Below are positions 1-9,235 of a DNA stretch of 51,891 nt, one piece after another; positions within the stretch are counted from its first letter, which is position 1; every line of letters begins with the position of its first letter. A program made the translations under genes and the position numbers. The notes below the pieces were generated by a model. The model had not been told where the DNA came from. It worked only from the letters and a program-made list of their open reading frames with translations, and made no database searches. This DNA is from Aeromicrobium sp. CnD17-E (GTDB lineage Bacteria; Actinomycetota; Actinomycetes; Propionibacteriales; Nocardioidaceae), in assembly GCF_024124745.1 (NCBI RefSeq), contig NZ_JAMXRU010000013.1, positions 1 to 51,891 of the forward strand. The letters are read 5' to 3'.

Positions 1-317
1 GTCGCTGCGTATCGAGACCACCCGGCAACGGATCAGCGCGAACCGGCTCCCAGCGACAGCCCAGAGTGGTCTCGATACACCTCCCCTCGCTGGCGCTCGT
101 GGAGGCACTCGACCAGCGGTGGATACTGCTGGTCGAGTAGCAGCGACGGCGAGCGCCAGCGAGCTCGTCGCTGCGTATCGAGACCACCCGGCAACGGATC
201 AGCGCGAACCGGCTCCCAGCGACAGCCCAGAGTGGTCTCGATACACCTCCCCTCGCTGGCGCTCGTGGAGGCACTCGACCAGCGGTGGATACTCCTGGTC
301 GAGTAGCGGCGACGGCG
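1..317. repeat. Two-copy 166-bp direct tandem repeat with internal dyads
   Basis: The block starting at base 1 recurs at 167 with a period of 166 bp and only a few mismatches up to about 317. Each copy contains inverted segments: TATCGAGACCACC near its start opposes GGTCTCGATA in its middle, and CTCGACCAGC opposes a TGGTCGAG motif nearby. It could fold on either strand. No gene is seen before 320. It resembles the intergenic palindromic repeats common in high-GC actinobacteria. The first copy begins at the window edge, so more copies may lie outside. Confidence 0.75.
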
Positions 318-319
318 GG

Positions 320-1264
320 TCAGGCGGCGGCGTCGAGGCGGGCGGCGCGGCTGCCGCGGGGGACGGCGACGCGCAGGACGTTGCGCTCGACCGTGACCTC
401 GGCGGGGGTGGTGGCGGCGATCTCGCCGTCGAGGTTCACCGGCAGCGGCACGTCGGTGACTACCCGCACCCTGCGGGTCGTGAGGTGGTGCACCCGCTCG
501 TGCTCGACGAACCGGCCGCTCTTGAGCAGCCGCGCGATCGACACGTGGTCGGCGAGCCGGCCGCGCTCGATGGCGTAGACGTCGAGCAGGTGGTCGTCGA
601 GCGACGCGTTCGGCGCGACGGTGTTGCCGCCGCCGTAGTGCCGACCGTTGCCGACCGCCAGCTGGAGGAGGTCGGTCAGCTCGACCGGGTCGTGGTCGCC
701 GTCGGGGAACTCCAGGCGGGCCGCGAAGCCACGGTGCTGGCGGAACGCGCCGAGCGTGGCCACCGGGTACGCGACGGGTCCCAGACGACGCTTCAGGCCC
801 GGGGTGAGCCGCTCGGTGACGGCGACCGACAGACCGATGGACGCGACGTTGACGAACGCGCGCCCGTCGACGCGCCCGAGGTCGACGTCGACCACCTCGC
901 CGTCGAGCACCGACGCGACCGCGGCGCCGACGTCGGCGGGGATCTCGAGGGTGCGGGCGAAGTCGTTGGCCGTGCCGAGCGGCAGCACCGCGAGCACCGT
1001 CGACGTCCCCGCGACGCGAGCCGCGGCCGCCGAGACGGTGCCGTCACCGCCGCCGACCACGAGCAGCTGCGGCGCGTCGGCCGCGACGCGGTCGAGCGTC
1101 TCCACCAGCTCGGCGCCGGAGTGGACGGCGTGGGTGCGCACGACGGCGCGGTCACCGACGAGCCGCGTCGCACGCTCCAGCGCCGTCGCCCCCTGCCGGG
1201 CCCCCGTGTTCACCACGAGGTCGACGACGGCGTCCGGGCGGGCGAGGAGCGTGCTGAGATCCAT
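320..1264 (-). CDS. Diacylglycerol kinase family lipid kinase (YegS/DagK-like)
   Basis: A protein of about 314 aa with the lipid-kinase catalytic domain: nucleotide-binding GGGDGT around residue 75, then LPLGTANDFAR, and a C-terminal beta-sandwich half carrying NGRHYGGG and VNLDGE. Family members phosphorylate diacylglycerol or related lipids at the membrane, but the substrate cannot be read from sequence. The ATG at 1264 is preferred: a TAGCGT -10-like hexamer (1277-1272) lies seven bases upstream, suggesting a leaderless mRNA. A GTG at 1273 would add three residues. The gene converges on the repeat block at the window start and follows the glycosyltransferase on the same strand with a 40-bp gap. 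Confidence 0.85.
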   Translation of the reverse strand: MDLSTLLARPDAVVDLVVNTGARQGATALERATRLVGDRAVVRTHAVHSGAELVETLDRVAADAPQLLVVGGGDGTVSAAAARVAGTSTVLAVLPLGTANDFARTLEIPADVGAAVASVLDGEVVDVDLGRVDGRAFVNVASIGLSVAVTERLTPGLKRRLGPVAYPVATLGAFRQHRGFAARLEFPDGDHDPVELTDLLQLAVGNGRHYGGGNTVAPNASLDDHLLDVYAIERGRLADHVSIARLLKSGRFVEHERVHHLTTRRVRVVTDVPLPVNLDGEIAATTPAEVTVERNVLRVAVPRGSRAARLDAAA

Positions 1265-1304
1265 GACCTCCACGCTAGGCGCCGTCGATGAGCAGACGAT
1301 GAGG

Positions 1305-2486
1305 TCAGGATGTGGATCCTCTCAGGATCTCCTCGACGATCTCCACGGCACGCGCGGCGCCTCCCGCCCGGTCCAGCTGCGCGGCGACCTCGCGCGACCG
1401 TGCGCGCACCGCCTCCGACGTGACCGTCGCGTAGGCGTCACGCAGCGCGTCGACGGTGGCGTCGGCGGTGTCCAGCCGGACGGCCACGCCGAGGGACACG
1501 AGCGCGTCGGCGTTCTCGAACTGGTCCACGGCCTGCGGCACGGCGATCATCGGCGTCCCCGTCACGAGGCCCTCGCTGGACCCGCCCATGCCGGCGTGGG
1601 TGACGAACACGTCGGCGACCTCGAGCATCTCGCGCTGGGCCACCCACGGGTGGACCTCGACGTGAGCGGGAAGGGGCGTCCCACCGGACACCTCCTCGAC
1701 CGTGACGTCGCGACCCACCTGGAGCACGAGCCGCGTGTCGGGCAGGTCGGCGAACGCGGCGAGGCAGGCGCGGTAGAACGCCGGCTGGCGGGTGAAGGCG
1801 CTGCCCAGGGAGACCAGGACCAGCCGACGGTCGTCCGACGGCGACCACAGCGTCGGGTCGGCGCGCCGGACGGCCGGACCGACGAACGTGTACACGTCAC
1901 GGTCGACCCGATCGGCGTACGGCTGCAGGGCCTCCGGCACGACCACGACGCTGCGCGCCGGGTGCGCCACCCACAGGAGCGGGTCCGCGTCGACGCCGTG
2001 GTCGGCCAGCATCCGTGCGGCGTCGGCCAGGTACGCCTGACCCCGCCGGTCGGCGCGGACGCCGTCCAGGAACTCTGCCATGTCGTCCTCGTAGCCCTGC
2101 CAGGCGACGTAGGTGGGCGACAGCTGCAGCTCCGGCACGCCACGCTCGACCGCCAGGAGACGTGCGGGGACGCCGGCGATGTCGTGCAGCACGAGGTCGG
2201 CCGGGTCGCGGTCGAGCAGGCTCTCGACGGCGGGCAGCATCGCCTCGTACTCGCGCTGGAAGAGGGCCAGGTGGTCGACGGCGTCGGCCTGGTCGTCGAA
2301 GGCGTGGTCGGCCAGGACGGAGGGGTAGGGCACGCAGGTCGCGCCGAGCGCCTCGACCTGCGCGGCCCAGGACGCTTCCTGGACGTAGCTCACCCGGTGC
2401 CCCCGCTCGACGAGGCGGCGCACCACCTCGGCGTGCGGGTTGACGTGGCCGGGCGCGGGGATGCTCGCCATCACGACGTGGGCCAT
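1305..2486 (-). CDS. MGT-family glycosyltransferase (GT-B fold, family 1)
   Basis: 393 aa, full length for macrolide-type and UDP-glucuronosyltransferase-like enzymes. The N-terminal half starts with APGHVNPH, the acceptor-side motif. The C-terminal half carries HPWVAQREML and FVTHAGMGGSSEGL, the nucleotide-sugar binding signature, followed by PQAVDQFENA. It should transfer a sugar to a small-molecule acceptor in the cytoplasm; the acceptor is unknown. It is transcribed away from a TetR gene whose probable operator lies just upstream, so it is likely an inducible detoxification or tailoring gene repressed by that regulator. An RBS-like GAGAGGAG lies before the ATG. Confidence 0.88.
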   Translation of the reverse strand: MAHVVMASIPAPGHVNPHAEVVRRLVERGHRVSYVQEASWAAQVEALGATCVPYPSVLADHAFDDQADAVDHLALFQREYEAMLPAVESLLDRDPADLVLHDIAGVPARLLAVERGVPELQLSPTYVAWQGYEDDMAEFLDGVRADRRGQAYLADAARMLADHGVDADPLLWVAHPARSVVVVPEALQPYADRVDRDVYTFVGPAVRRADPTLWSPSDDRRLVLVSLGSAFTRQPAFYRACLAAFADLPDTRLVLQVGRDVTVEEVSGGTPLPAHVEVHPWVAQREMLEVADVFVTHAGMGGSSEGLVTGTPMIAVPQAVDQFENADALVSLGVAVRLDTADATVDALRDAYATVTSEAVRARSREVAAQLDRAGGAARAVEIVEEILRGSTS

Positions 2487-2506
2487 GGCCGGCTCCTCTC
2501 AAACTG

Positions 2507-2522
2507 AACGATACGTTTCGTT
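2507..2522. promoter_or_regulatory. Probable TetR operator between divergent genes
   Basis: AACGATACGTTTCGTT is a 16-bp inverted repeat with a single T/T mismatch pair. It lies between the glycosyltransferase start (2486) and the TetR start (2544), immediately upstream of the regulator's -10 hexamer TAGCAT at 2532-2537. Position and symmetry fit autoregulation plus control of the divergent gene. Confidence 0.6.
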
Positions 2523-2543
2523 TCATCACGGTAGCATGGTCCC

Positions 2544-3131
2544 GTGCCTGCCTCGCCCTCGCGCCGGTCCGACCGCGCCCGTACCGCCGTCCTCGACGCG
2601 GCACTCGCCCTCGTCGTCGAGGTGCCGTACGCCCGGCTCACCATGGAGGCCATCGCCGGTCGCGCGGGGGTCAGCAAGGCCACGCTCTACCGGTGGTGGA
2701 CGTCGAAGGGCGAGGTCGTCGTCGAGGCGCTGGCCGAGCAGAACCGGCAGCAGTCGGCCTACGCGCTGCCCGACACCGGCGACCTGCGCACCGACCTCGG
2801 CGCGGTCCTGCGCGCCATCGTCGACGAGCTCGCCGACCCGACCTACGACGCGCTGCTGCGGGCCCTCAGCGTCGAGACGCTCCTCGACCCGCGCCTGCGC
2901 GACCAGGTGCTCGAGACCATCTTCCGGCCACAGCTGGCGACGTTCGCCGACCGGTTCGCGGTCGCGCGCGAGGCAGGCCAGATCGGTGACGTCGACCCGC
3001 TCGAGGCGATGGAGCTGTTCGTCGCGCCCGTCTTCCACCGCTGGCAGCAGGGCACCGCGCCCCTCACGCACGCCTACGCCGACCGCGTGGCGGCCCGCGC
3101 TGTCAAGGCGCTCGACATGCGAAGTTCCTGA
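2544..3131 (+). CDS. TetR/AcrR family transcriptional regulator
   Basis: 195 aa. The N-terminal helix-turn-helix spans about residues 10-55, with TMEAIAGRAGVSKATLYRWW as recognition region. The C-terminal ligand domain resembles the TetR_C family that often follows this type of HTH. The GTG start at 2544 is chosen because TAGCAT (2532-2537) sits six bases upstream, implying a leaderless mRNA; it also trims the upstream extension. It is divergent from the MGT glycosyltransferase and likely represses it and itself through the palindrome at 2507-2522. The ligand is unknown. Confidence 0.87.
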   Translation: MPASPSRRSDRARTAVLDAALALVVEVPYARLTMEAIAGRAGVSKATLYRWWTSKGEVVVEALAEQNRQQSAYALPDTGDLRTDLGAVLRAIVDELADPTYDALLRALSVETLLDPRLRDQVLETIFRPQLATFADRFAVAREAGQIGDVDPLEAMELFVAPVFHRWQQGTAPLTHAYADRVAARAVKALDMRSS

Positions 3132-3192
3132 GAATCCCTAGCGTGGAGGTACCGGGCGCGATCCGTCCGGTACCCAACCGAAAGGAACTGTC

Positions 3193-3447
3193 ATGGGACT
3201 CATCTGGCTCCTCATCGTCGGCCTCGTCGCCGGCCTCCTCGCCCGCGCGATCGTCCCCGGCAACGACTCGATGGGCATCCTTGCCACCATCCTGCTCGGT
3301 GTCGTCGGCTCGTTCGTCGGCGGATTCATCGGTGCGCTCTTCTCGAGCAGCAACGTGCTGGACTTCAACACCAGCGGCTTCATCCTGTCGATCGTCGGCG
3401 CCATCGTGGCGCTGCTGGTCTACCGTCAGGTCCGCGCGCGCGCCTGA
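3193..3447 (+). CDS. GlsB/YeaQ/YmgE family small membrane protein
   Basis: 84 aa with three hydrophobic helices rich in small residues: LIWLLIVGLVAGLLARAIVPG, then ILATILLGVVGSFVGGFIGALF, then the C-terminal ILSIVGAIVALLVYRQVRAR. This is the transglycosylase-associated or GlsB family, small inner-membrane proteins linked to general stress, with unclear molecular role. The length is normal. An AAAGGA-type RBS precedes the ATG. A strong terminator follows directly, so it is a single-gene transcript. Confidence 0.88.
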   Translation: MGLIWLLIVGLVAGLLARAIVPGNDSMGILATILLGVVGSFVGGFIGALFSSSNVLDFNTSGFILSIVGAIVALLVYRQVRARA

Positions 3448-3458
3448 CCAGTGACCCC

Positions 3459-3491
3459 GAGACCCCGCACCGGACGCCGGTGCGGGGTCTC
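3459..3491 (+). terminator. Intrinsic terminator hairpin
   Basis: A perfect 15-bp stem (GAGACCCCGCACCGG pairing with its complement at 3477-3491) with a 3-base loop ACG, placed 12 bp after the GlsB-family stop codon. No U-tract follows, as is common in high-GC actinobacteria. Confidence 0.8.
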
Positions 3492-3533
3492 GCAGCGTCC
3501 CGCCCTGTCGGCGGTCGCTGCCATCCTGAGGAC

Positions 3534-4049
3534 ATGAGGGTCCACCTGCTCCGCGCGGTCAACGTCGGCGGTGCCACCCTGCCGATGGCCGACCTGCGCG
3601 CACTCGCCACCGACCTGGGCGCGAGCGACGTCCGCACGCACATCGCCTCCGGCAACCTGCTGTGCACGCCACCCACCGAGCCCGCCGTCTTCGACCGCGC
3701 CCTCGAGCAGGCGATCGAGGCGCGCTTCGGGTTCTTCCGCGAGGTCGTGTCACGCTCGCCCGACGAGCTGCGCGCCGCCCTGGCCGACCACCCCTTCGAG
3801 GTGGACAAGCCCCAGCTCTCGCACGTCTACTTCCTGCTCGACGAGCCGACGCCCGACGCCGTCCGCGCGTTCGAGGCGGAGGACTGGCGCGGCGACGACG
3901 TCCGGGTGCTGGGTCGCGACCTGCACGTGCGCTACCGCGACGGGGTGGCCGGCTCCCGGATCACGCCGGCGCGCGTGCAGCGACTCCTCGGGCACCACGG
4001 CACCGGACGCAACCTCACCACGGTGCAGAAGCTGATCGACCTCGCCTAG
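3534..4049 (+). CDS. DUF1697 domain protein
   Basis: 171 aa covering the whole DUF1697 fold, starting MRVHLLRAVNVGG and including the family segments for the threshold-like THIASGNLL and the C-terminal RYRDGV and GTGRNLTTVQKL. The biochemical function of the family is not established. The start is placed at the ATG at 3534 because the family begins there; upstream codons overlap the terminator. CATCCT six bases upstream is a weak -10 in the same position used by leaderless genes here. Its stop codon TAG forms the -10 of the next gene. Confidence 0.85.
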   Translation: MRVHLLRAVNVGGATLPMADLRALATDLGASDVRTHIASGNLLCTPPTEPAVFDRALEQAIEARFGFFREVVSRSPDELRAALADHPFEVDKPQLSHVYFLLDEPTPDAVRAFEAEDWRGDDVRVLGRDLHVRYRDGVAGSRITPARVQRLLGHHGTGRNLTTVQKLIDLA

Positions 4050-4058
4050 GGTCGGAGC

Positions 4059-4931
4059 ATGCTGCCGTTCCACCAGGTCGACGTCTTCTCCGACACGCTC
4101 GGCCTGGGCAACCCGGTCGCCGTCGTCCACGCGGCCGACGACCTCGACGACGCCACGATGGCCGCCTTCGCCCGGTGGACGAACCTCAGCGAGACCACGT
4201 TCCTGCTCCGCCCGACCGACCCGGCGGCCGACTACCGCGTCCGCATCTTCACGCCCGGTCGGGAGCTGCCGTTCGCCGGCCACCCGACGCTCGGCACGGC
4301 ACGCGCCTGGCTCGAGACCGGCGGCGCGCCTCGCTCGGACGACGCGCTGGTGCAGGAGTGCGGGGTGGGGCTCGTGCGCGTCCGACGCGACGGCGATCGG
4401 CTGGCGTTCGCCGCCCCCGATCGTGCTCGCTCAGGACCGGTCGACCCCGCCGAGGTGGCCGCCGTCGTCGCCACGCTCGGCCTGGGGCCGTCCGACGTCG
4501 TCAGCGCCCACTGGTGCGACAACGGCCCGGGCTGGATGGGCCTCCTGCTGCGCGACGCCGACCTCGTGCTCGGGGTCGACGGTGCGCGCGCCCACCTGCT
4601 CGGCGCGTCCGGCGCGCACGACAAGGTCGGGCTGGCCGGGCTGCACGCCGACGGCTCCGACGTCCAGCTCGAGGTGCGCGCGTTCTTCCCCGGCGGCGTC
4701 GGCGAGGACCCCGTGACCGGCAGCCTCAACGCCGCGCTCGCCCAGTGGCTCGTGGCCGACGGTGTCCTGCCCGAGCACTACGTCGCCGCCCAGGGCACCG
4801 CCCTCGGCCGCCGCGGCCGGGTGCACGTCGACGTCGTCGACGGCACCGTCTGGGTCGGCGGGCACACCGTCGTCGGCGTGACCGGCACGGTCGCGCTGGG
4901 GCAGCCCAGCGACCGACCCTCACGCGACTAG
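4059..4931 (+). CDS. PhzF family isomerase-like protein
   Basis: 290 aa. It has the PhzF/diaminopimelate-epimerase-like double fold: FHQVDVFSDTLGLGNPVAVV at the start, the catalytic-glutamate motif NLSETTFL near residue 47, GHPTLGTA near residue 75, and the second-half signature FFPGGVGEDPVTGSLN. Family members isomerise small metabolites; phenazine synthesis is not implied, because no other phz genes are nearby. TAGGGT (4047-4052) lies six bases before the ATG and overlaps the previous stop codon, so a leaderless transcript probably starts here. Confidence 0.86.
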   Translation: MLPFHQVDVFSDTLGLGNPVAVVHAADDLDDATMAAFARWTNLSETTFLLRPTDPAADYRVRIFTPGRELPFAGHPTLGTARAWLETGGAPRSDDALVQECGVGLVRVRRDGDRLAFAAPDRARSGPVDPAEVAAVVATLGLGPSDVVSAHWCDNGPGWMGLLLRDADLVLGVDGARAHLLGASGAHDKVGLAGLHADGSDVQLEVRAFFPGGVGEDPVTGSLNAALAQWLVADGVLPEHYVAAQGTALGRRGRVHVDVVDGTVWVGGHTVVGVTGTVALGQPSDRPSRD

Positions 4932-4940
4932 CGTGGTCCC

Positions 4941-5552
4941 GTGACCCGCACCTGGCACGCCCTGACCGCCGTCGTCGGACTCGTCGCGCTCGTCGGGCAG
5001 ACGATCGTGTCGGCTCGACGAGGCGACGACCTCGTCAACCTGTTCAGCTACTTCACCATCGAGTCGAACATCCTCGTCGTCGTCACGTGCACCCTCCTCG
5101 CGCTGCGACCGGACCGGGGTGGGCGGGCCTTCGGGATGCTGCGGCTCGCCAGCCTCACCGGCATCACCGTGACCGGCGTCGTCTACGCCACCGTCCTGGC
5201 GGGCAACGTCGACCTCTCCGGTGCCGAGTGGTGGTTCGACAAGGCCTTCCACTACGTCGTGCCGCTGCTGACGGTGATCGGCTTCGTCGCGCTGCGGCCC
5301 CGGACCCACCTCGCGTGGTCGGCGCTCGGCGGGCTCGCGTTCCCGGTCGTCTGGCTGGCCTACACGCTCACGCGCGCCGAGGTCGTCCGGCCGACGTTCA
5401 CCCTGACCCCGACGACCACCGGTCCCGTGCCCTACGGCTTCCTCGACGCCGGCGAGCTGGGCGCCGGGACCGTCGCGGTCACGTGCGTCGTGCTCACCCT
5501 CGTGTTCGTCGCCCTCGGCTCGGCCGCCGTCGCGTGGAGCCGACGCGGCTGA
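4941..5552 (+). CDS. Pr6Pr family membrane protein
   Basis: 203 aa with about six predicted transmembrane helices, and the family landmarks FSYFTIESNILVV, FDKAFHYVVPLL and PYGFLDAGELG. The Pr6Pr family is widespread in actinobacteria, but its function is unknown. The GTG start at 4941 is six bases after TAGCGT (4929-4934), supporting a leaderless mRNA. It lies 9 bp after phzF-like but has its own promoter. Confidence 0.82.
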   Translation: MTRTWHALTAVVGLVALVGQTIVSARRGDDLVNLFSYFTIESNILVVVTCTLLALRPDRGGRAFGMLRLASLTGITVTGVVYATVLAGNVDLSGAEWWFDKAFHYVVPLLTVIGFVALRPRTHLAWSALGGLAFPVVWLAYTLTRAEVVRPTFTLTPTTTGPVPYGFLDAGELGAGTVAVTCVVLTLVFVALGSAAVAWSRRG

Positions 5553-5591
5553 GGGTCGATGCCGGGGCCTCGACCGTCGTAGCCTGGGCCC

Positions 5592-6026
5592 ATGTGGTGC
5601 AGGCAGGTCGGCGTCGACGACGCACCAGACGTGGCCGTGCTCCTCGGCGAGCTGGGCTACCCCACCACCGTCGGACGCGTCACCGAGCGCCTGCGGAAGC
5701 GACCGAGCACGGACGACGCCGCGTGGGTCGCGGTCACCCGACCCGGTGGAGAAGTGATCGGATTCGCTGCCGCCCACACCTTCTGGCCCTACGAGCTCGA
5801 CCATCCCGTGGCCGAGCTGACGGCGCTGGTCGTCAGCGCCCAGCATCGTCGCGCGGGCGCCGGAGGTGCGTTGGTCGACGTCGTCGAGCAGTGGGCCGAC
5901 GCACGGGGCTGCGTGCGTCTGACGGTGGCGTCGGCCCTCGACCGTCACGGCGCCCACGCGTTCTACGCGGGGCGCGGCTACGCACAGCTGGCGAAGAAGC
6001 TGGAGAAGTCCCTCCCGTCGACCTGA
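5592..6026 (+). CDS. GNAT family N-acetyltransferase
   Basis: 144 aa, a single GNAT domain. The acetyl-CoA site is seen as AELTALVVSAQHRRAGAGGALV (the Q/R-x-x-G-x-G/A loop), followed by HGAHAFYAGRGYAQ near the C-terminus. The substrate is unknown. TAGCCT (5580-5585) sits six bases before the ATG. It is convergent with the TetR gene that follows. Confidence 0.85.
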   Translation: MWCRQVGVDDAPDVAVLLGELGYPTTVGRVTERLRKRPSTDDAAWVAVTRPGGEVIGFAAAHTFWPYELDHPVAELTALVVSAQHRRAGAGGALVDVVEQWADARGCVRLTVASALDRHGAHAFYAGRGYAQLAKKLEKSLPST

Positions 6027-6044
6027 TCGGGCGGCCGCGACGCC

Positions 6045-6641
6045 CTACGCTCGACGCGGCGGGGCGGCGAGCTCGCGCAGCGCGTGCTTCCACGCCTCCA
6101 CCACCGAGGAGGTGCCGGAGCGCGACCGCAGGATGCCGGCGAGGTGGGCACCGGTCAGCAGGTTGATCGTGAACTGCACCAGGATCGGTCCGCGGGGGTG
6201 GGACGGTCCGACCAGCCGGACGACGCTGCGGTGCACCGTCTCGTAGATGCGCTCCTGCATCGGCAGCAGCGCCTCCCGGAGGTCGTCGTCGGTGCGCGCC
6301 GCGACCCACAGCTCGAGCAGCACCGCGAAGGCGGGCGAGCGGAGCTCCGTCCACACGAGGTCGACGACGTCGTTCCACCCCGCCGGCGCCGACGCGTCGT
6401 CCGCCGCGGCCGACAGCTTGAGCCGCCGGTCGACGACGTCCTCGAGCACCCCTGCCATCAGCAGGTCACGGGTCGGGAAGTGGTGCAGCAACGTGCCCCG
6501 GGCGACCCCAGCACGCTGCTGGACGTCGCCCACGGTCGCTGCACCGTAGCCACCCTCGAGCAGGCTCGCGTACGCCGCCTCGAGGAGGCGTTCACGCATC
6601 GCCACGGACCGCTGCTGCTGGGGCCTGCGGGCGGTCGGCAT
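6045..6641 (-). CDS. TetR/AcrR family transcriptional regulator
   Basis: About 198 aa. The HTH covers roughly residues 15-60, with TVGDVQQRAGVARGTLLHHF as the DNA-contact region; the C-terminal ligand domain is helical. The ATG at 6641 is preferred because TAGGGT (6654-6649) lies seven bases upstream; an in-frame ATG at 6662 would add seven residues. It faces the Sir2 gene across about 100 bp, so it may control that gene or itself, but no clear operator palindrome was found. Confidence 0.83.
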   Translation of the reverse strand: MPTARRPQQQRSVAMRERLLEAAYASLLEGGYGAATVGDVQQRAGVARGTLLHHFPTRDLLMAGVLEDVVDRRLKLSAAADDASAPAGWNDVVDLVWTELRSPAFAVLLELWVAARTDDDLREALLPMQERIYETVHRSVVRLVGPSHPRGPILVQFTINLLTGAHLAGILRSRSGTSSVVEAWKHALRELAAPPRRA

Positions 6642-6747
6642 GGCGGCGACCCTACCCGTCATCCCCGGACCTGGCAGGAAACTCCGGTTTTCCCTCCGGA
6701 CGGACGTTCGACCTGAACACCGCGGTGCCCCGACCTACGCTGGACGG

Positions 6748-7581
<834 letters not shown>

Positions 7582-7601
7582 CCTCAGGAAAGGCAACGCC
7601 C

Positions 7602-8234
7602 ATGACCACCCTGCCCCCTCAGCCTGCAGCCGCGGCCGGGCCCCCGGCCCCCGCCTACCCGGCGACCCTCACCTACGACCTGCCCGACCGCGTGGCGCGC
7701 TGGCGTCCACTCGTGCACTGGCTGCTGCTCCTCCCGCACTTCGTGGTCCTCGTCGTGCTCACCGTTCCCCTGTACTTCGTCCTGATCGCCTCGTGGTTCT
7801 GCGGTGTGGTCCTGGGCAAGGTGCCGCGGGCGTTGCTCAACTACTCGGCCATGTACCTGCGCTACAACGCGAGCCTGACCGCCTTCTACTACTTCCTGCA
7901 CGGCACCTACCCGCCGTTCGCCTTCGCGGCGGACACGACGGACCCGGGCCGCGACCCGCACGTGCGCTTCGACGTCGAGCCGCAGGTCGAGGGACGGAGC
8001 CGGCTGACGATCTTCTTCCGCGCGATCATGGTGATCCCGCACTTCTTCGTGCTGTACTTCCTCGGCATCGCGGCGGCAGTGCTGACCTTCATCGGCTTCT
8101 TCGCCGTCCTCTTCACCGCCCACTGGCCGAGTGGACTGCGCGACTTCGTCGTGGGGTACCTGCGGTGGGGCCAGCGGGTCGGCGCGTACTACCTGCTGCT
8201 GACCGACGAGTACCCGCCGTTCAGCCTCGACTGA
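7602..8234 (+). CDS. DUF4389 membrane protein
   Basis: 210 aa. A proline/alanine-rich N-terminus leads into two hydrophobic hairpins, LLLLPHFVVLVVLTVPLYF near residue 45 and IMVIPHFFVLYFLGIAAAV near residue 145. Both begin with the DUF4389 motif P-H-F, and each hairpin ends in a similar Y-x-L-x-x-x-x-Y-P-P-F block (YPPFAFAAD and YPPFSLD), so the protein is an internal duplication. The function is unknown. AGGAAAGG forms the RBS. The 3' end overlaps the convergent manA gene by 14 bp. Confidence 0.82.
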   Translation: MTTLPPQPAAAAGPPAPAYPATLTYDLPDRVARWRPLVHWLLLLPHFVVLVVLTVPLYFVLIASWFCGVVLGKVPRALLNYSAMYLRYNASLTAFYYFLHGTYPPFAFAADTTDPGRDPHVRFDVEPQVEGRSRLTIFFRAIMVIPHFFVLYFLGIAAAVLTFIGFFAVLFTAHWPSGLRDFVVGYLRWGQRVGAYYLLLTDEYPPFSLD

Positions 8235-9231
8235 CGCCGGGGCGGGCGACGAGCACGCGCGCGTCGCCCGCCACCGTCCAGTCGCCCGTCGCGGCAGGGA
8301 CGGCGAGCACGTCGCCGCGCCGCAGCGACGTCGAGCCGTGGTCCACGACCAGCTCCCCGGTGCCGTCGAGCACCACGAGCGCCGCGAAGCCGGCGTCGAG
8401 CTCCGCGCCCTCGGTGGCGAGGTCGAGGCGGAAGAACGGGTCCGCCTCGGTGGGCAGCAGCGACGTGAGCGGACGGGTCGGCCCGTCGAGGTCCGTCCAG
8501 GTGGCGACGGACGAGAGCCGGTCGGCGGTCATCGCCTCGTGCCCCAGCGCCTGCATGGCGAGGTCGAACCCGAGGCCGAGGTGCGACTCGTCGCGCGTCG
8601 ACGTCGTGACCGACCACTCCAGCAGGATCGAGAAGTCGGTCGGCTCCTGCGCCTCGGCCACGAAGACCCCCGCACCGATCGCGTGCGGCGTGCCGGCCGG
8701 CACCAGGAACGCGTCGCCTCGTCGCACCGGCAGCCGGTGCATGCGCTCGAGCATCCAGGCGCCGTCCTGCTCGTCGCGCGCCCGGACCACGTCGGCCGGG
8801 TCGACGTCGCGGTCCCAGCCGAGGTGCACCGCCGCTCCCGGCTCGGCGTCGAGGACCAGCCAGGCCTCCGTCTTGCCGTAGGGGCAATCGAGGTGCCGCG
8901 CGGCGAACGCACGGTCGGGGTGCACGTGCACGGGCAGCCGCTGACCCGCGTCGAGCAGCTTGAGCAGCAGACCCGTGTCACCGGGCCAGGCGCCCGCGGT
9001 GCCGGTCCAGCCGACCGGGTCGGCCGCCACGAGGTCGCGCAGCACGGTGCCGTCCTCGGTCGAGGACAGCCCGAGCGTGGCGTGGCCGTCGCGCGACACC
9101 GTCGCCGCGATCCACTCCTCGGGCTGGCGCGGCGACGTCGTGACCACGCCGCGCAGGTCCGCGATCCGCCGACCACCTCGGTAGAAGTGGTCGATCAGGT
9201 TGGGTCGAAGGCGGACCGGCGCGGCGGGCAC
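8221..9231 (-). CDS. manA: Mannose-6-phosphate isomerase, class I
   Basis: 336 aa of type I phosphomannose isomerase, interconverting fructose-6-phosphate and mannose-6-phosphate for mannose donor synthesis. Zinc ligands are visible in HVHPD near residue 100, KTEAW (Glu) soon after, and PAGTPHAIG further on. It is slightly short for the family (about 390 aa), with a compact C-terminal cupin. The GTG start lies four bases after the serA stop, so the two genes are co-transcribed. Confidence 0.85.
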   Translation of the reverse strand: MPAAPVRLRPNLIDHFYRGGRRIADLRGVVTTSPRQPEEWIAATVSRDGHATLGLSSTEDGTVLRDLVAADPVGWTGTAGAWPGDTGLLLKLLDAGQRLPVHVHPDRAFAARHLDCPYGKTEAWLVLDAEPGAAVHLGWDRDVDPADVVRARDEQDGAWMLERMHRLPVRRGDAFLVPAGTPHAIGAGVFVAEAQEPTDFSILLEWSVTTSTRDESHLGLGFDLAMQALGHEAMTADRLSSVATWTDLDGPTRPLTSLLPTEADPFFRLDLATEGAELDAGFAALVVLDGTGELVVDHGSTSLRRGDVLAVPAATGDWTVAGDARVLVARPGVSRG

Positions 9232-9235
9232 GAGG

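Noticed and set aside
4059-4931. PhzF as evidence of phenazine synthesis
   Set aside because: PhzF-like proteins are common alone in genomes; no phzA/B/D/E/G genes are present.
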